Shown here: one piece after another, positions 1-9,289 of the stretch
Layout: each line of letters starts with the position of its first letter
Position numbering within the stretch: position 1 is the stretch's first letter
DNA from: Candidatus Poribacteria bacterium
GTDB taxonomy: Bacteria > Poribacteria > WGA-4E > WGA-3G
Assembly (NCBI GenBank): GCA_028818705.1
Contig: JAPPNJ010000104.1
Span: forward strand, 654 to 64,653
Reading direction: 5' to 3'
Length of the DNA: 64,000 bases
Program-made: the position numbers and the translations under genes
Notes under the pieces: generated by a model
Databases searched by the model: none
Told to the model about the DNA's origin: nothing
The model's input: the letters and a program-made list of their open reading frames with translations, nothing else

Positions 1-93
1 CAAAAGTATCTTGGGTGTTTAGGCACCCCAGTAGCGGCGACTATGGCATCGCCCATCGGAATTCGCTTAGAAGTCCGATGTTGCTCTGTATAA
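1..93 (+). CDS. tnpB: C-terminal tail of an IS200/IS605-type TnpB (5' end outside window)
   Basis: An open frame enters the window at base 1 and stops at TAA 91-93, giving 30 residues that include GCLGTPVAATMASPIGIRLE. By itself this peptide is too short to identify. It is called as the TnpB tail because it runs directly into a chain of hairpins ending in the CTCCAGAC-TTTA-GTCTGGAG palindrome followed by GTATGTCAA, the typical layout of an IS605-group right end. TnpB is an RNA-guided nuclease whose 3' coding end overlaps its guide RNA. The catalytic part lies upstream of the window, so whether the gene is intact cannot be judged. Confidence 0.55.
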   Translation, partial: QKYLGCLGTPVAATMASPIGIRLEVRCCSV

Positions 94-146
94 ACAGAGA
101 ATGTTCCCACGAGGAACAAAAGGAATCTCCAGACTTTAGTCTGGAG
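1..146 (+). ncRNA. Candidate omega RNA (TnpB guide RNA scaffold)
   Basis: Consecutive perfect stems are visible: 13-17/24-28 (GGGTG/CACCC), 36-40/49-53 (GGCGA/TCGCC), 54-60/74-80 (CATCGGA/TCCGATG), 84-89/94-99 (CTCTGT/ACAGAG, loop ATAA), 103-107/113-117 (GTTCC/GGAAC) and 127-134/139-146. Such a string of hairpins overlapping the end of tnpB and reaching the element's right end is how omega RNAs are arranged. In an active element the guide would be the flanking sequence beyond about 156. Transcription and processing are inferred. Confidence 0.45.
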
Positions 147-188
147 AGTATGTCAAAAAAAACACAGCAATAAAAAAGGAGACACACC

Positions 189-434
189 TTGGAAAAAATT
201 CGTGAACTGATTTCCCTTTTGGAATCTGGGATTGAGGACTACGACGCGCAGATGAAAATCTTGCAGACGGAGCGGTTAAAATACATTCGACTCTCCATAA
301 CCGATGGGTTCGGTACGGAGGAAGGCGACTCTCAACAGTCGTGGCTTCTTCACCTCAAACAGCTTGAGGATTCTCTCAACCTTCGCCGGAGCAGTTTGCG
401 ACAGGCAATTCGCGAAGCCGCAAACGCTATCTAG
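189..434 (+). CDS. Small coiled-coil hypothetical protein
   Basis: This 81-residue protein is not recognised. Its charged heptad-like pattern (LISLLESGIEDYDAQMKILQ, then a second helix LLHLKQLEDSLNLRRSSLRQ) suggests a short helical hairpin or coiled coil with no signal peptide. The start is TTG 189, preceded by AAGGAG at 176-181 with good spacing. An AAGGAGGAG ribosome site lies between its stop and the large secreted gene at 452, only 17 bases later, so the two are probably co-transcribed. The IS605-type right end lies about 30 bases upstream. Confidence 0.6.
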   Translation: MEKIRELISLLESGIEDYDAQMKILQTERLKYIRLSITDGFGTEEGDSQQSWLLHLKQLEDSLNLRRSSLRQAIREAANAI

Positions 435-451
435 AAGGAGGAGCACCCATA

Positions 452-3400
452 ATGTCAAGAATATTCACGTCCCTTAATATACGAAAACACGGACAGTGTG
501 TGGTACTACTGACTTGGCTTTTTACTGTCTGCACAGTAGGGGCGCAAGAGGTGAACACCTCCCAGATTATCGAAGAGGCAATCCGGTATCAGAATCTCGG
601 ATTGGCATACCTTGAAGAATCGCAGCCTTCAAAAGCAGTCGAGGCGTTTACAAGTCTCGTCGAATTGCTACCCGATGAGGCGATTGGCTACGGCAACCTT
701 GCTGTCGCACACCTACGACTTCAGCAAGCGAATACCGCCGAGGAATGGGTGAAACGTGGGATAGCTGTCGTTCCAAATGACAGTCAGTTACACTTCATTT
801 TATCCGAAGTTTATCAACTACAAGGCCAGAGCGAATTAGCCGTAGAGGCGATGAAAGAAGCCGTCCGATTGGCACCCGATGAATTAGAGTTCCGCTACAA
901 GTTGGTCCGCCACTATCTCGGACAACGCAACAATCCCGAAGCACAGCGGGAAGCGGTTCGTCATCTCCAAGAACTTCACAACCGGTCACCTGTAAATGTT
1001 GTGGTATTGTTGAAGCTAACACAGGGGTTGTTGGCACAAGAACAATTGGAAGCTGCAGAGAAGCTCAGTCAGGAATTAAGGCGCCTTTTAGGCGATACCG
1101 ACCCAGAAAAACTTGCATATCTCACACAAGGCATAGACGTAATAAGGCAAGGTGACCTGAAACTCGCTTCACGAAATATCCGCATCTTCGAGAATTTACA
1201 CCGAGCCAGTCCGCGCTATCAGCAAGGTATCGGCGAATTGGTGACCGACATTCTTGGGCATCCTATAGAGACGTTCAACCAAGATTTCAGAGCACGGGTC
1301 CTTGCCAAACAGAGTCCACCGATTGATGTGGAATTCGTTGATGTCACCGAACAACTCGGACTTGCAAATGTGGGAAATATGCCCCCTGATACCGTAGACA
1401 TTTTTCTCATTGACTACGATGGTGACGGAAACCTCGACCTGTACATAACACCCACAGGAGTCCTCTTTCGGAATACCAGTGGGCGGTTTACATCTGTTCG
1501 ACAATTTCAGATAGAAGAGCAGGATGTTTTAAGTCCACACACTGTAGCGTTTGCCGATTTGGATAAGGATGGAACACAAGATTTCTTATTGCAAACGCTC
1601 AACCGAATAGGGATTTTCCGAGTAGATGCATCCGGAAGTTGGGGAGGATCTACCCTCGTGGAATATGAGCAAGCGAGAACAGAAACGGGTCCACTCCACC
1701 CGGTCGATTTTGACCACGACGGCGATCTGGATCTCTTTGCAGACGGTGCTGCGATGTATCGGAATAACGGCGACGAAACTTTCACCAACGTCGGAGATCA
1801 GACCTTTGTAGTGACCGATGCAGAGGGTCCGAACGCCGGACGGGGTATCCCTACTGAAGTGCTGTCTGCCGATTTTGATGATGATGGGGATATAGACATC
1901 TTTGCTATACATAGCGAATCCGGATGCACCCTTTATGACAATCTCCGCCAAGGGCGACTCCGTACTGTTTCGAGTGAAACCGGGATTCCACAGGATATTC
2001 GCTATACTGCTGCGGCTGCTGGAGACTATGATAACGACGGTGACTTTGATATCTTCTTGGCAACAGCAGAGCGTATCCACTACTATCAGAATACGGGAGA
2101 AGGTAGTTTCGTCGATGCGTTGGGTCCAGAAGCAGGTGTTGAAGGTCTACCCCCTGTTTTATTGAGAAACATAGATTACGACAACGATGGGTTTCTTGAT
2201 GTCTGGGTCGGTGGCGAAAACGGTATGTTCCTGTTTCGGAATGACGGCACTGGTGAGTTCACAGAACCTTACCCTTTCATGGACCCAACGACACTAACAA
2301 GTGAGCCGCTTCTCATGAACGCAATTGCTGGTGCGGTCGGTGATTACGACAACGATGGCGACCTTGATCTCTTTTTCATCAACAGCGACGGACGACTGCG
2401 CGCACTGCAAAATAACGGGGGGAACCAAAACAACTGGATACAGATCAGGTTGGAGGGTATTACTGCTGGAAATAACAAGGTCAATAGAGACGGTATCGGA
2501 TCAAAGCTGGAGATAAAAGTCGGTGACCTCTACCAGTTGCGGTATGTCTCTCAACAAGTATCACATTTCGGGTTAGGCGCATTTGACGAGGCAGATGTCG
2601 TCCGTGTCGTCTGGACGAATGGCGTTCCACAAAACGTCATCACACCACAGGCGAGACAACGCATCTTGGAGAAACAGGTGCTAAAAGGTTCCTGCCCCTT
2701 TCTATACGTCTACAACGGTGAACAGTATGAATTCGTGACCGATCTGCTGTGGCGCGCCCCGTTAGGACTTGTCACTTCAATGGGGTTCGTCGCGCCCGAC
2801 GAAACAAGGGACTTTGTGAAAATATCCGGGCAGCAGATGCAACCGAAGTCTGGCAGGTATTCTATTCAGATTACCGAGGAATTGTGGGAGACCGCCTATT
2901 TCGATGAGGTAAAATTGATAGCAGTCGATCATCCCTCAGATACTGACATCTTTGTGGACGAACAGTATATCCCACCCCCATTTGCCGAATTCAAAGTCTA
3001 CGGTGTCGCAGAGAAATTGCGTCCGAAATCTGCGGTTGATCATCACGGCAAGGATGTCTCCGATGCTCTACAAGCGTTTGATTACCATTACGCCGTCGAA
3101 CATGCACCCGGTATGTACCAAGGCGTTGTTGAACCGCACGCCATCGTCCTTGATCTTGGCGACATCCCTAACGATACACCTGTAACGTTGTTCCTCACCG
3201 GATGGATTTTTCCGACCGATACGAGTATCAATATCGCTATATCCCAAAATCCCGCGATTAACCCGAGTTTTCCTTCAGTTGCTGTGAAGGACCAAACCGG
3301 TGAATGGGAAACTGTTATGGATATGATCGGAATACCCGCAGGGAAAAACAAGACGATCACCGTCGATCTAACGGGCAAATTTCTATCGGAGGATCGGCAC

Positions 3401-3964
3401 GTTCGGATCAAAACCGATATGCAGATTTACTGGGATATGGTATTTTTTACTGTTGGCGCACAGTCGGTGCCGATGGAGTTGACAACGCTGAACCCGGATA
3501 GTGCTGATTTACACTACCGCGGCTTCTCTGAGATGTATCGTCCGAACCCACATGCCCCGCATCTATTCGATTATCAAAAGGTAACGACCGAGGCACAGTG
3601 GCGGGACCTTGCCGGATACTACACCCGTTTTGGCGATGTTAGTGCTCTGTTGCAGGAAGTTGACGATATGTACGTCATCCTCAATGCAGGCGACGAAATC
3701 ACGGTAGAATTTGATGCAGCCCGGCTCCCCGATTTGAAATCGGGTTGGGTGCGTGACTTTATCCTTTACAGCGACGGATGGGACAAGGATGGAGACATCA
3801 ATACGCTCACATCGCAGACGGTTGAACCTCTACCATTTCACGGCATGTCCGCGTATCCCTATCCCAAAACGGAACACTACCCGGACAGCAAGGCGCATCG
3901 ACAGTATCAGCGTGAATACAACACGCGACGTGTCGAACACCGGCTGCCGCCGTTTCGGAAGTAA
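452..3964 (+). CDS. Secreted TPR / FG-GAP (VCBS) / ASPIC-UnbV repeat protein
   Basis: This exported 1170-residue protein has a signal peptide (residues 1-31, ending VGAQ). TPR-like helices cover about residues 43-160. Seven or more FG-GAP/VCBS Ca2+-binding blades lie between about 320 and 635, for example DYDGDGNLDLY, DFDHDGDLDLF and DYDNDGDLDLFF. An ASPIC/UnbV-type segment (NNWIQIRLEG, DGIGSKLEI) spans about 660-740. The C-terminal 420 residues start with GSCPFLYVYNGEQYEFVTDL and end without a membrane anchor or sorting motif. FG-GAP/ASPIC proteins are usually extracellular adhesion or binding proteins (CRTAC1-like). The role and the function of the C-terminal half are unknown. A strong AAGGAGGAG site precedes ATG 452. 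Confidence 0.85.
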   Translation: MSRIFTSLNIRKHGQCVVLLTWLFTVCTVGAQEVNTSQIIEEAIRYQNLGLAYLEESQPSKAVEAFTSLVELLPDEAIGYGNLAVAHLRLQQANTAEEWVKRGIAVVPNDSQLHFILSEVYQLQGQSELAVEAMKEAVRLAPDELEFRYKLVRHYLGQRNNPEAQREAVRHLQELHNRSPVNVVVLLKLTQGLLAQEQLEAAEKLSQELRRLLGDTDPEKLAYLTQGIDVIRQGDLKLASRNIRIFENLHRASPRYQQGIGELVTDILGHPIETFNQDFRARVLAKQSPPIDVEFVDVTEQLGLANVGNMPPDTVDIFLIDYDGDGNLDLYITPTGVLFRNTSGRFTSVRQFQIEEQDVLSPHTVAFADLDKDGTQDFLLQTLNRIGIFRVDASGSWGGSTLVEYEQARTETGPLHPVDFDHDGDLDLFADGAAMYRNNGDETFTNVGDQTFVVTDAEGPNAGRGIPTEVLSADFDDDGDIDIFAIHSESGCTLYDNLRQGRLRTVSSETGIPQDIRYTAAAAGDYDNDGDFDIFLATAERIHYYQNTGEGSFVDALGPEAGVEGLPPVLLRNIDYDNDGFLDVWVGGENGMFLFRNDGTGEFTEPYPFMDPTTLTSEPLLMNAIAGAVGDYDNDGDLDLFFINSDGRLRALQNNGGNQNNWIQIRLEGITAGNNKVNRDGIGSKLEIKVGDLYQLRYVSQQVSHFGLGAFDEADVVRVVWTNGVPQNVITPQARQRILEKQVLKGSCPFLYVYNGEQYEFVTDLLWRAPLGLVTSMGFVAPDETRDFVKISGQQMQPKSGRYSIQITEELWETAYFDEVKLIAVDHPSDTDIFVDEQYIPPPFAEFKVYGVAEKLRPKSAVDHHGKDVSDALQAFDYHYAVEHAPGMYQGVVEPHAIVLDLGDIPNDTPVTLFLTGWIFPTDTSINIAISQNPAINPSFPSVAVKDQTGEWETVMDMIGIPAGKNKTITVDLTGKFLSEDRHVRIKTDMQIYWDMVFFTVGAQSVPMELTTLNPDSADLHYRGFSEMYRPNPHAPHLFDYQKVTTEAQWRDLAGYYTRFGDVSALLQEVDDMYVILNAGDEITVEFDAARLPDLKSGWVRDFILYSDGWDKDGDINTLTSQTVEPLPFHGMSAYPYPKTEHYPDSKAHRQYQREYNTRRVEHRLPPFRK

Positions 3965-4005
3965 ATGACATGCGTTCGATAAAAAGGGTTTGTACCGTAA
4001 ACTGT

Positions 4006-4049
4006 TAGTTTGCGGTGTTTCTGCGGTTCACCTCGCACACCACAAACTA
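4006..4049. repeat. Long inverted repeat after the FG-GAP gene
   Basis: TAGTTTGCGGTGT (4006-4018) pairs with ACACCACAAACTA (4037-4049) with a single mismatch, giving a 13-bp stem and an 18-base loop. There is no T-run, so it is not a canonical terminator. It may still protect the transcript end or form part of the repeat that begins at its right arm. Confidence 0.55.
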
Positions 4050-4189
4050 TGGTGAATTATATAAATAAGTTTACATATCTTCTGTAGGAGCGATCTCCGA
4101 ATCGCGACATAGGACACTGAGAGTCGGGAATCGGAGTTCCCTCCTACAATTCAAGAATGTAATGTTAATTCTAAAATCTACCATAAAAG
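4046..4189. repeat. MITE-like repeat with TATGGTA-type ends
   Basis: The left end reads ACTATGGTGA (4046-4055). The right end is the complement of TTATGGTAGATTTTAGAATT (4167-4189). The interior holds an inverted pair of the dispersed TGTAGGAG palindrome (4083-4108 and about 4126-4151). The same right-end sequence recurs near 25850, 34442 and 53640, so this is a repeat family. No coding capacity was seen. Confidence 0.6.
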
Positions 4190-4218
4190 TTTGTGCTACA
4201 ATAATCCAAATGTAGCGA

Positions 4219-5403
4219 TTATGAAGCGCTCGCTACTTCTGATTCAATTTTGCGTAGGGGAATATATAGACAAAGCGTTGCAATTACCAGTATACCTGCC
4301 AGAACTACGTACGGGTAAGCCCCTTTTTCGTAAAGCCAGCCACCGAGAATCGGTCCTAAGATACGTCCTAAGCTTAAAAAAGCATCCATAATACCGATCG
4401 CTGTGCCTTGTCCAATCTGCGTCTGCTTGGAAATCCACGATGTATTCGTTGGACGGATCAACTGATTGCCGATACCTGCAATGGTAAGATACAAAGTAAG
4501 CGATGCAAAGGAGTAAGCTGCGAGCAATAATACCATGCCGAGTGCGTTGAGCAGCAATCCAGTGAGAACAATTCGCCGTTCTCTGAACCTGTTGATTAAT
4601 CTGCCGAGCAATCCGCCCTGTAGCGGCACAACAATCGCTCCCATAACCATGAACATCCAGCCCATCTCTCTCTCTCCATAGTCCCAACCGCTTTCGATGA
4701 ACAGCGGAAAGGTCATCTCTAATCCTGAGAAGCTGAAGGTTGAAAAAAATGCAACAAGGAAGAGAGGCGTGAGCGGCGATTTCAAGGTTGTCTGACGAAA
4801 GATTTCACGCGGAGAAACCCATTCATGCTGGTTTTCGAGTGCTTCGTCTGTCAGGCCTTTCTGAAGCGATTCAGGTAATAACACGAGAGCGAAGAAAAAG
4901 GTGAGTAACGACAACCCCCCTGCGACAAAAAACGGCATATTGTGGCTGCCCATGACACCACCGATCGCCGGTCCGAGAATAAAACCGAGTCCCATCGCAG
5001 CACCCATCAATCCCATGCCTTTACCGCGTTCTTCAGATGTGGTAACATCAGCAACATAAGCCATAACACTCGGCATGACTGCCGCCGAAGCGATGCCTGC
5101 AGCACCCCGCGCCACAAGAAGCCATGCATAATCCTTCGCCAACCCGAATCCGATTAAGGCGACAGCATTCCCAAGCAATCCGAGCAGAATTGCGGGTTTT
5201 CTTCCGTATCTATCCGATAGCCTACCCCAGATCGGAGCAAATAGGAGTTGCATCCCGGAGTAGATCGACATTAATATAGCAATTTCGGTGGGAGTTGCGC
5301 CGACATCTTTGGCGTAATAAGCGAGATTTGGAATGATGATGCCAAACCCAAGCATCACGAAGAATTGGGTTAAAAACAGGAGAAGTATTCTTGATTTTTC
5401 CAT
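4219..5403 (-). CDS. MFS multidrug/tetracycline-type transporter
   Basis: A 394-residue integral membrane protein with about 12 hydrophobic segments. It carries the MFS loop motif GRLSDRYGRKP (residues 60-70) and an antiporter motif C-like helix (GAAMGLGFILGPAIGG), which place it with the 12-TM drug:H+ antiporters (TetA/Bcr group). A short charged loop (EALENQHEWVSPREIFRQ) lies in the middle, between TM6 and TM7. The substrate cannot be deduced. The gene is divergent from dnaE across a 300-base intergenic region with a candidate extended -10 for each direction. ATG 5403 is the only sensible start, since the first TM begins at residue 5. Confidence 0.88.
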   Translation of the reverse strand: MEKSRILLLFLTQFFVMLGFGIIIPNLAYYAKDVGATPTEIAILMSIYSGMQLLFAPIWGRLSDRYGRKPAILLGLLGNAVALIGFGLAKDYAWLLVARGAAGIASAAVMPSVMAYVADVTTSEERGKGMGLMGAAMGLGFILGPAIGGVMGSHNMPFFVAGGLSLLTFFFALVLLPESLQKGLTDEALENQHEWVSPREIFRQTTLKSPLTPLFLVAFFSTFSFSGLEMTFPLFIESGWDYGEREMGWMFMVMGAIVVPLQGGLLGRLINRFRERRIVLTGLLLNALGMVLLLAAYSFASLTLYLTIAGIGNQLIRPTNTSWISKQTQIGQGTAIGIMDAFLSLGRILGPILGGWLYEKGAYPYVVLAGILVIATLCLYIPLRKIESEVASAS

Positions 5404-5506
5404 CTAATTGACGCGACAGTCTGTTATAAAGCCTTTATACCTTTCAACGCTAACGGATGCGTTTACAAGCGCAATCCAAAAGCTATTTATGAATATAATA
5501 TCGTTT

Positions 5507-5515
5507 ATTATAGCA
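5507..5515 (-). promoter_or_regulatory. Candidate extended -10 promoter of the MFS gene
   Basis: On the minus strand the sequence reads TGCTATAAT, a perfect extended -10 (TGnTATAAT), about 105 bases upstream of the MFS start. No clear -35 was seen. Confidence 0.4.
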
Positions 5516-5633
5516 AGTCTGAGAAGCGTCTGTCAACTTAAAAGCAGATCGCACTGTTCCTAACTACGTCGGATTTTTAAATACAAAAGTCCTACTTTTT
5601 GGAAAAATTAGTATAGAAATTTTGGCAGATTTT

Positions 5634-5642
5634 TGGTATAAT
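5634..5642 (+). promoter_or_regulatory. Candidate extended -10 promoter of dnaE
   Basis: TGGTATAAT matches TGnTATAAT exactly and lies about 62 bases upstream of the dnaE ATG. No convincing -35 hexamer stands at 17 bases. The rest of 5404-5633 is AT-rich with no gene. Confidence 0.45.
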
Positions 5643-5704
5643 AAAATCGTATTCATAATTAACAACACCCTCAACAATTGCACTTATTAAACGCTGGAGG
5701 AAGG

Positions 5705-8700
5705 ATGGCAACCGAATTCGTTCATTTACATAATCATAGCGAGTATAGCATGCTCGATGGTGCCTGTCGTATCGCCGATATGGTGGATTGGGCAGTTGAA
5801 AATAGTGCGCCAGCCGTCGCGCTCACCGATCACGGAAACATGTTCGGTGCATGGGAGTTATACGACAAAGCGAAAAAGGCTGGTGTCAATCCAATCGTCG
5901 GGTGTGAGGTTTATGTCGCACCCGGGGACCGAAGGACGCGTGGAAAAGAACAGGGCGGTCCCTATCATCTTACGCTGCTCGCAGAAGACGCAACCGGTTA
6001 CCAGAACCTCCTAAAATTGGTATCACTCGGATATACAGAAGGGTTCTACAGCAAACCGCGCATTGACATGGAAATCTTGCGCGAGTATCGTGATGGCATC
6101 ATTGCACTAACAGGATGCATCCAAGGACAAGTGCCGCAGCTGCTCTGTTCCAATAGGCGAGAGGAAGGCATTCAAAACTTCAAAACGCTCATGGAGATAA
6201 TGGGGGAACGGAATCTTTATGTTGAAGTGCAAAATCACTACATCGACAAGGAGCTTGAGGCGTATCCGATAATGGTGGAGCTGGCGAAAGAGTTCAACCT
6301 TCCGCTCGTCGGCACAAACGATTGCCACTACCTCCGCAAATCCGACCACAGCATGCACGATGTCCTCTTGTGTATCCAAACGAAGAAAACCGTCAACGAT
6401 CAAAGTCGGCTGCGATTTGACAACCACTTCTACTTTAAAAACGTTGACGAAATGCGTGAGGCGTTGAAGGGTTATCCGCCAGAAGCCATCACCAACACGC
6501 TTGAAATAGCCAATCGGTGTAGCCTTAAGCTCGATTATGGCAAAAGCGTCATGCCGGAGTACGAAGTTCCCGAAGGGCATACAAACGACAGTTATCTCAA
6601 AGAATTGTGCTATCAAGGCTTACGCGAAAAATATGGCGGTCAACTCTCCGAACCTATTCGACAGCGGCTGGATTATGAACTGGATATTATTAGCAAAACT
6701 GACTACTCCGGTTACTTCCTCATCGTCTGGGATTACATCAAATACGCACATAAACAGGGTTACCCACTCTCCGCCCGCGGCTCTGCCGCCAGCAGTCTGG
6801 TGTTGTATGCGCTTGATGTGATTACCTTCAACCCGATGGACTATGATTGTCTCTTTGAACGGTTTTTGAACCTTGAACGTATCAGTCCTCCCGATATTGA
6901 TATTGATTTTGCCGATCGTGCCCGTGAACACGTCATTGACTATCTCGTTCAAAAATATGGGGCAGATTCCGTCGGTAAAGTTGCCACCTTTGCAACACTC
7001 GGTGCGAAAGCCGCTATCACCGATGTCGGGCGCGCACTTGAGATGCCTCTCGAAAACGTCAAACAGTTGACGCAGCGAATTCCAACCATCCCCGGAATCA
7101 CAATTGATGAGGCTTTAGAGCAGGTCCCTGAATTTCAAGCACTCGCCGAACGTCCCGAAAATAAAGAACTCATGGACCTCAGCAAAGCCGTCGAGGGGAC
7201 AAAACGACATGTCTCCTGTCATGCCTCCGCGATTGTCGTCTCAAATGGTCCCCTGACAAATTACGTCCCACTATTCAAAGATAAGCACGACCAAGTTGCG
7301 TCGCAGTTTGAAGGAAAAACTGTTGAAGATGTTGGTATTGTCAAATTCGATTCCCTCGGCTTACGCAGCCTTACAGAGACCTACGACTGCCTACAGATGA
7401 TTAAAGCGAACCACGGTAAGGACATCAAGTTAGAGGACATTCCCTTTGACGATAAACAGACCTACACACTGCTCAGCAAAGGGTTGATTAACGGTTTATT
7501 CCAATTGGAAGCTTCTCCAGGTATGTATCGGGTTGTTACCCAACTTAGACCTGATAACTTTGAGGAGTTCTCGGCGATTCCGGCGCTCTATCGTCCGGGT
7601 CCACTGGATAGCGGTTTTATGCAGCAGTTTATAGATCGTAAAAACGGGTTGCAGAAAGTGGAATATATCCATGAATCGCTTGAAGGCGTCCTCAAAAACA
7701 CCTACGGTGTCTGTGTTTATCAGGAGCAGGTAATGCAGATCGCTCGCGATATGGCGGGCTTTACGCTCGGCGAAGCCGATATCCTCCGCTCCGCTATGGG
7801 AAAGAAAGACGAGGAGTTACTCAAGGCACAACGTGATAAATTCATTGACGGCGCAACGAAAAACGGCATTACAAGGAAAGAGGCAGAGGAGATATTTGAG
7901 CTGCTTGAACCTTTCGCACGCTACGCCTTCAATAAGTCGCACACTGTTGCCTATTCAATATTAGCCTACCGTATGGCGTATCTGAAGACGCACTATCCGC
8001 ATGAGTTCATGGCGGCAATGATGACGGGTGAGGCTGGCGACTCAGCGAAAGTGACGCGTTATCGCGCCGAATGTAAGAAACTTGCTGACTTCTTGAATGT
8101 AGAAATTAATCTTTTACCACCAGATGTTAATAGCAGCAGTCGGGAGTTCACGGTAGATGGCAACGATATCTGCTTTGGGCTTGTCGCCGTGAAAGGTGTG
8201 GGTGATGGGGCAATAGATGCAATCGTTGAGGCGCGAGCACAAGGCGGTTCCTTCACCTCTTTACAGGATTTCTGCGAACGCGTGGACACCAAACAGGTCA
8301 CAAAGCGTGCTGTTGAATGTTTAATTATGAGCGGGGTATTTGATTCGCTTGAAGGCCATCGCTCACAGCACATGGCAAGCTTAGACAGTATCATGAAAGT
8401 CGCACAAAGCACACAGGCAGAGCGCGATCGCGGGCAGATGAGTCTTTTCGGTGAGACAGAGGAGGCACCACCGATAACTGTGACTCTCACCGATGCCCTG
8501 GAATATGACCCCTTGGAACGGCTCAAACAGGAAAAAGAGCAACTCGGCTTCTACGTCTCTGGACATCCGCTTGAGGCGTATAGCGACATCATTGCGTACT
8601 ATACAACTGCAAGCACCCAAACGCTTATCGCACATCCAATTGACACCGAGGTTTTCGTCGCAGGCATGGTAACAGAGGTTAAAAATCTCACCACGAAGAA

Positions 8701-9226
8701 AGGGGATCCCATGGCAGTCATTGGATTCGAGGACCTTGAAGGCTCCGTGGAGGTGGTTGTTTTCCCTGATGCCTATAAGACTGCTGGTGATCTCTTTGAG
8801 GGTAGAGTTGTTTGGATCCGCGGGAAAGTCAACCAGAATGGTAGGAATCGGAGGTCTGATGACGAGACGCAAAGGGAACAACGCCAGATACAAGCTGATG
8901 ACATCGTTGATATTGAGGCTGTCCGTGATAGACAAACCTCCGCACTTGAGGTGACAATTACTGAGGCGGATCTTGAAAACACTGAGAAACTGGAGGCACT
9001 CCAGAAGATTGCCAGTGCCAATAGAGGACATAACGACCTGATTTTACGCCTCATGAGTCCCCGCTACGGTGAGGTTATCGCCCAATGTGGTAGGAAATAC
9101 AATGTAGCGTATAAGCCACAAGTTATCGAACAGGTGGAGAAATTATTTGGTGCGGATTGTATCAAACCCAGCAATCGCACAATACGTGGGAGTAAGAGTC
9201 GCACTGCATACGCCGACTTTGTGTAA
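5705..9226 (+). CDS. dnaE: DNA polymerase III alpha subunit
   Basis: Replicative DNA polymerase catalytic subunit, 1173 residues, full length for the DnaE1 type. The PHP domain begins at FVHLHNHSEYSMLDG. The polymerase palm has PDIDIDFADR near residue 396 and the third catalytic Asp in GIVKFDSLGLR near 548. Downstream come the KSHTVAYSILAYRMAYLKTH helix, a helix-hairpin-helix segment and an OB fold near 985-1030 (GDPMAVIGFEDLEGSVEV). The start is set at ATG 5705 because GGAGGAAGG precedes it directly and MATEFVHLHNHS is the usual N-terminus. An upstream in-frame TTG at 5678 has no ribosome site. The gene is transcribed alone. Confidence 0.97.
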   Translation: MATEFVHLHNHSEYSMLDGACRIADMVDWAVENSAPAVALTDHGNMFGAWELYDKAKKAGVNPIVGCEVYVAPGDRRTRGKEQGGPYHLTLLAEDATGYQNLLKLVSLGYTEGFYSKPRIDMEILREYRDGIIALTGCIQGQVPQLLCSNRREEGIQNFKTLMEIMGERNLYVEVQNHYIDKELEAYPIMVELAKEFNLPLVGTNDCHYLRKSDHSMHDVLLCIQTKKTVNDQSRLRFDNHFYFKNVDEMREALKGYPPEAITNTLEIANRCSLKLDYGKSVMPEYEVPEGHTNDSYLKELCYQGLREKYGGQLSEPIRQRLDYELDIISKTDYSGYFLIVWDYIKYAHKQGYPLSARGSAASSLVLYALDVITFNPMDYDCLFERFLNLERISPPDIDIDFADRAREHVIDYLVQKYGADSVGKVATFATLGAKAAITDVGRALEMPLENVKQLTQRIPTIPGITIDEALEQVPEFQALAERPENKELMDLSKAVEGTKRHVSCHASAIVVSNGPLTNYVPLFKDKHDQVASQFEGKTVEDVGIVKFDSLGLRSLTETYDCLQMIKANHGKDIKLEDIPFDDKQTYTLLSKGLINGLFQLEASPGMYRVVTQLRPDNFEEFSAIPALYRPGPLDSGFMQQFIDRKNGLQKVEYIHESLEGVLKNTYGVCVYQEQVMQIARDMAGFTLGEADILRSAMGKKDEELLKAQRDKFIDGATKNGITRKEAEEIFELLEPFARYAFNKSHTVAYSILAYRMAYLKTHYPHEFMAAMMTGEAGDSAKVTRYRAECKKLADFLNVEINLLPPDVNSSSREFTVDGNDICFGLVAVKGVGDGAIDAIVEARAQGGSFTSLQDFCERVDTKQVTKRAVECLIMSGVFDSLEGHRSQHMASLDSIMKVAQSTQAERDRGQMSLFGETEEAPPITVTLTDALEYDPLERLKQEKEQLGFYVSGHPLEAYSDIIAYYTTASTQTLIAHPIDTEVFVAGMVTEVKNLTTKKGDPMAVIGFEDLEGSVEVVVFPDAYKTAGDLFEGRVVWIRGKVNQNGRNRRSDDETQREQRQIQADDIVDIEAVRDRQTSALEVTITEADLENTEKLEALQKIASANRGHNDLILRLMSPRYGEVIAQCGRKYNVAYKPQVIEQVEKLFGADCIKPSNRTIRGSKSRTAYADFV

Positions 9227-9289
9227 TTCCCGATCAATGCGTTTTGCAGACGCACCTACTCAATTGTTGCAGGAGGAGATTCATTCACT

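Larger units (their letters stand above)
1..156 (+). mobile_element. Right end of an IS200/IS605-family insertion element
   Basis: The right terminus carries a perfect 8-bp hairpin (127-134 with 139-146, loop TTTA) followed by GTATGTCAA. This resembles the subterminal hairpin recognised by TnpA in IS200/IS605 elements, which often has the form CCxxGACTTTAGTCxxGG. No transposase is visible because the element extends off the left side. The exact cleavage point is uncertain and should lie within a few bases of 156. Elements of this family insert without target duplication, so no direct repeat is expected. Confidence 0.65.

Noticed and set aside
5678..5704. Upstream TTG start adding MHLLNAGGR to dnaE
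   Set aside because: No ribosome site before it. GGAGGAAGG stands directly before ATG 5705 and the protein then begins as other DnaE proteins do.
8381..9031. 216-codon minus-strand frame
   Set aside because: Antisense shadow of the conserved dnaE C-terminal region.
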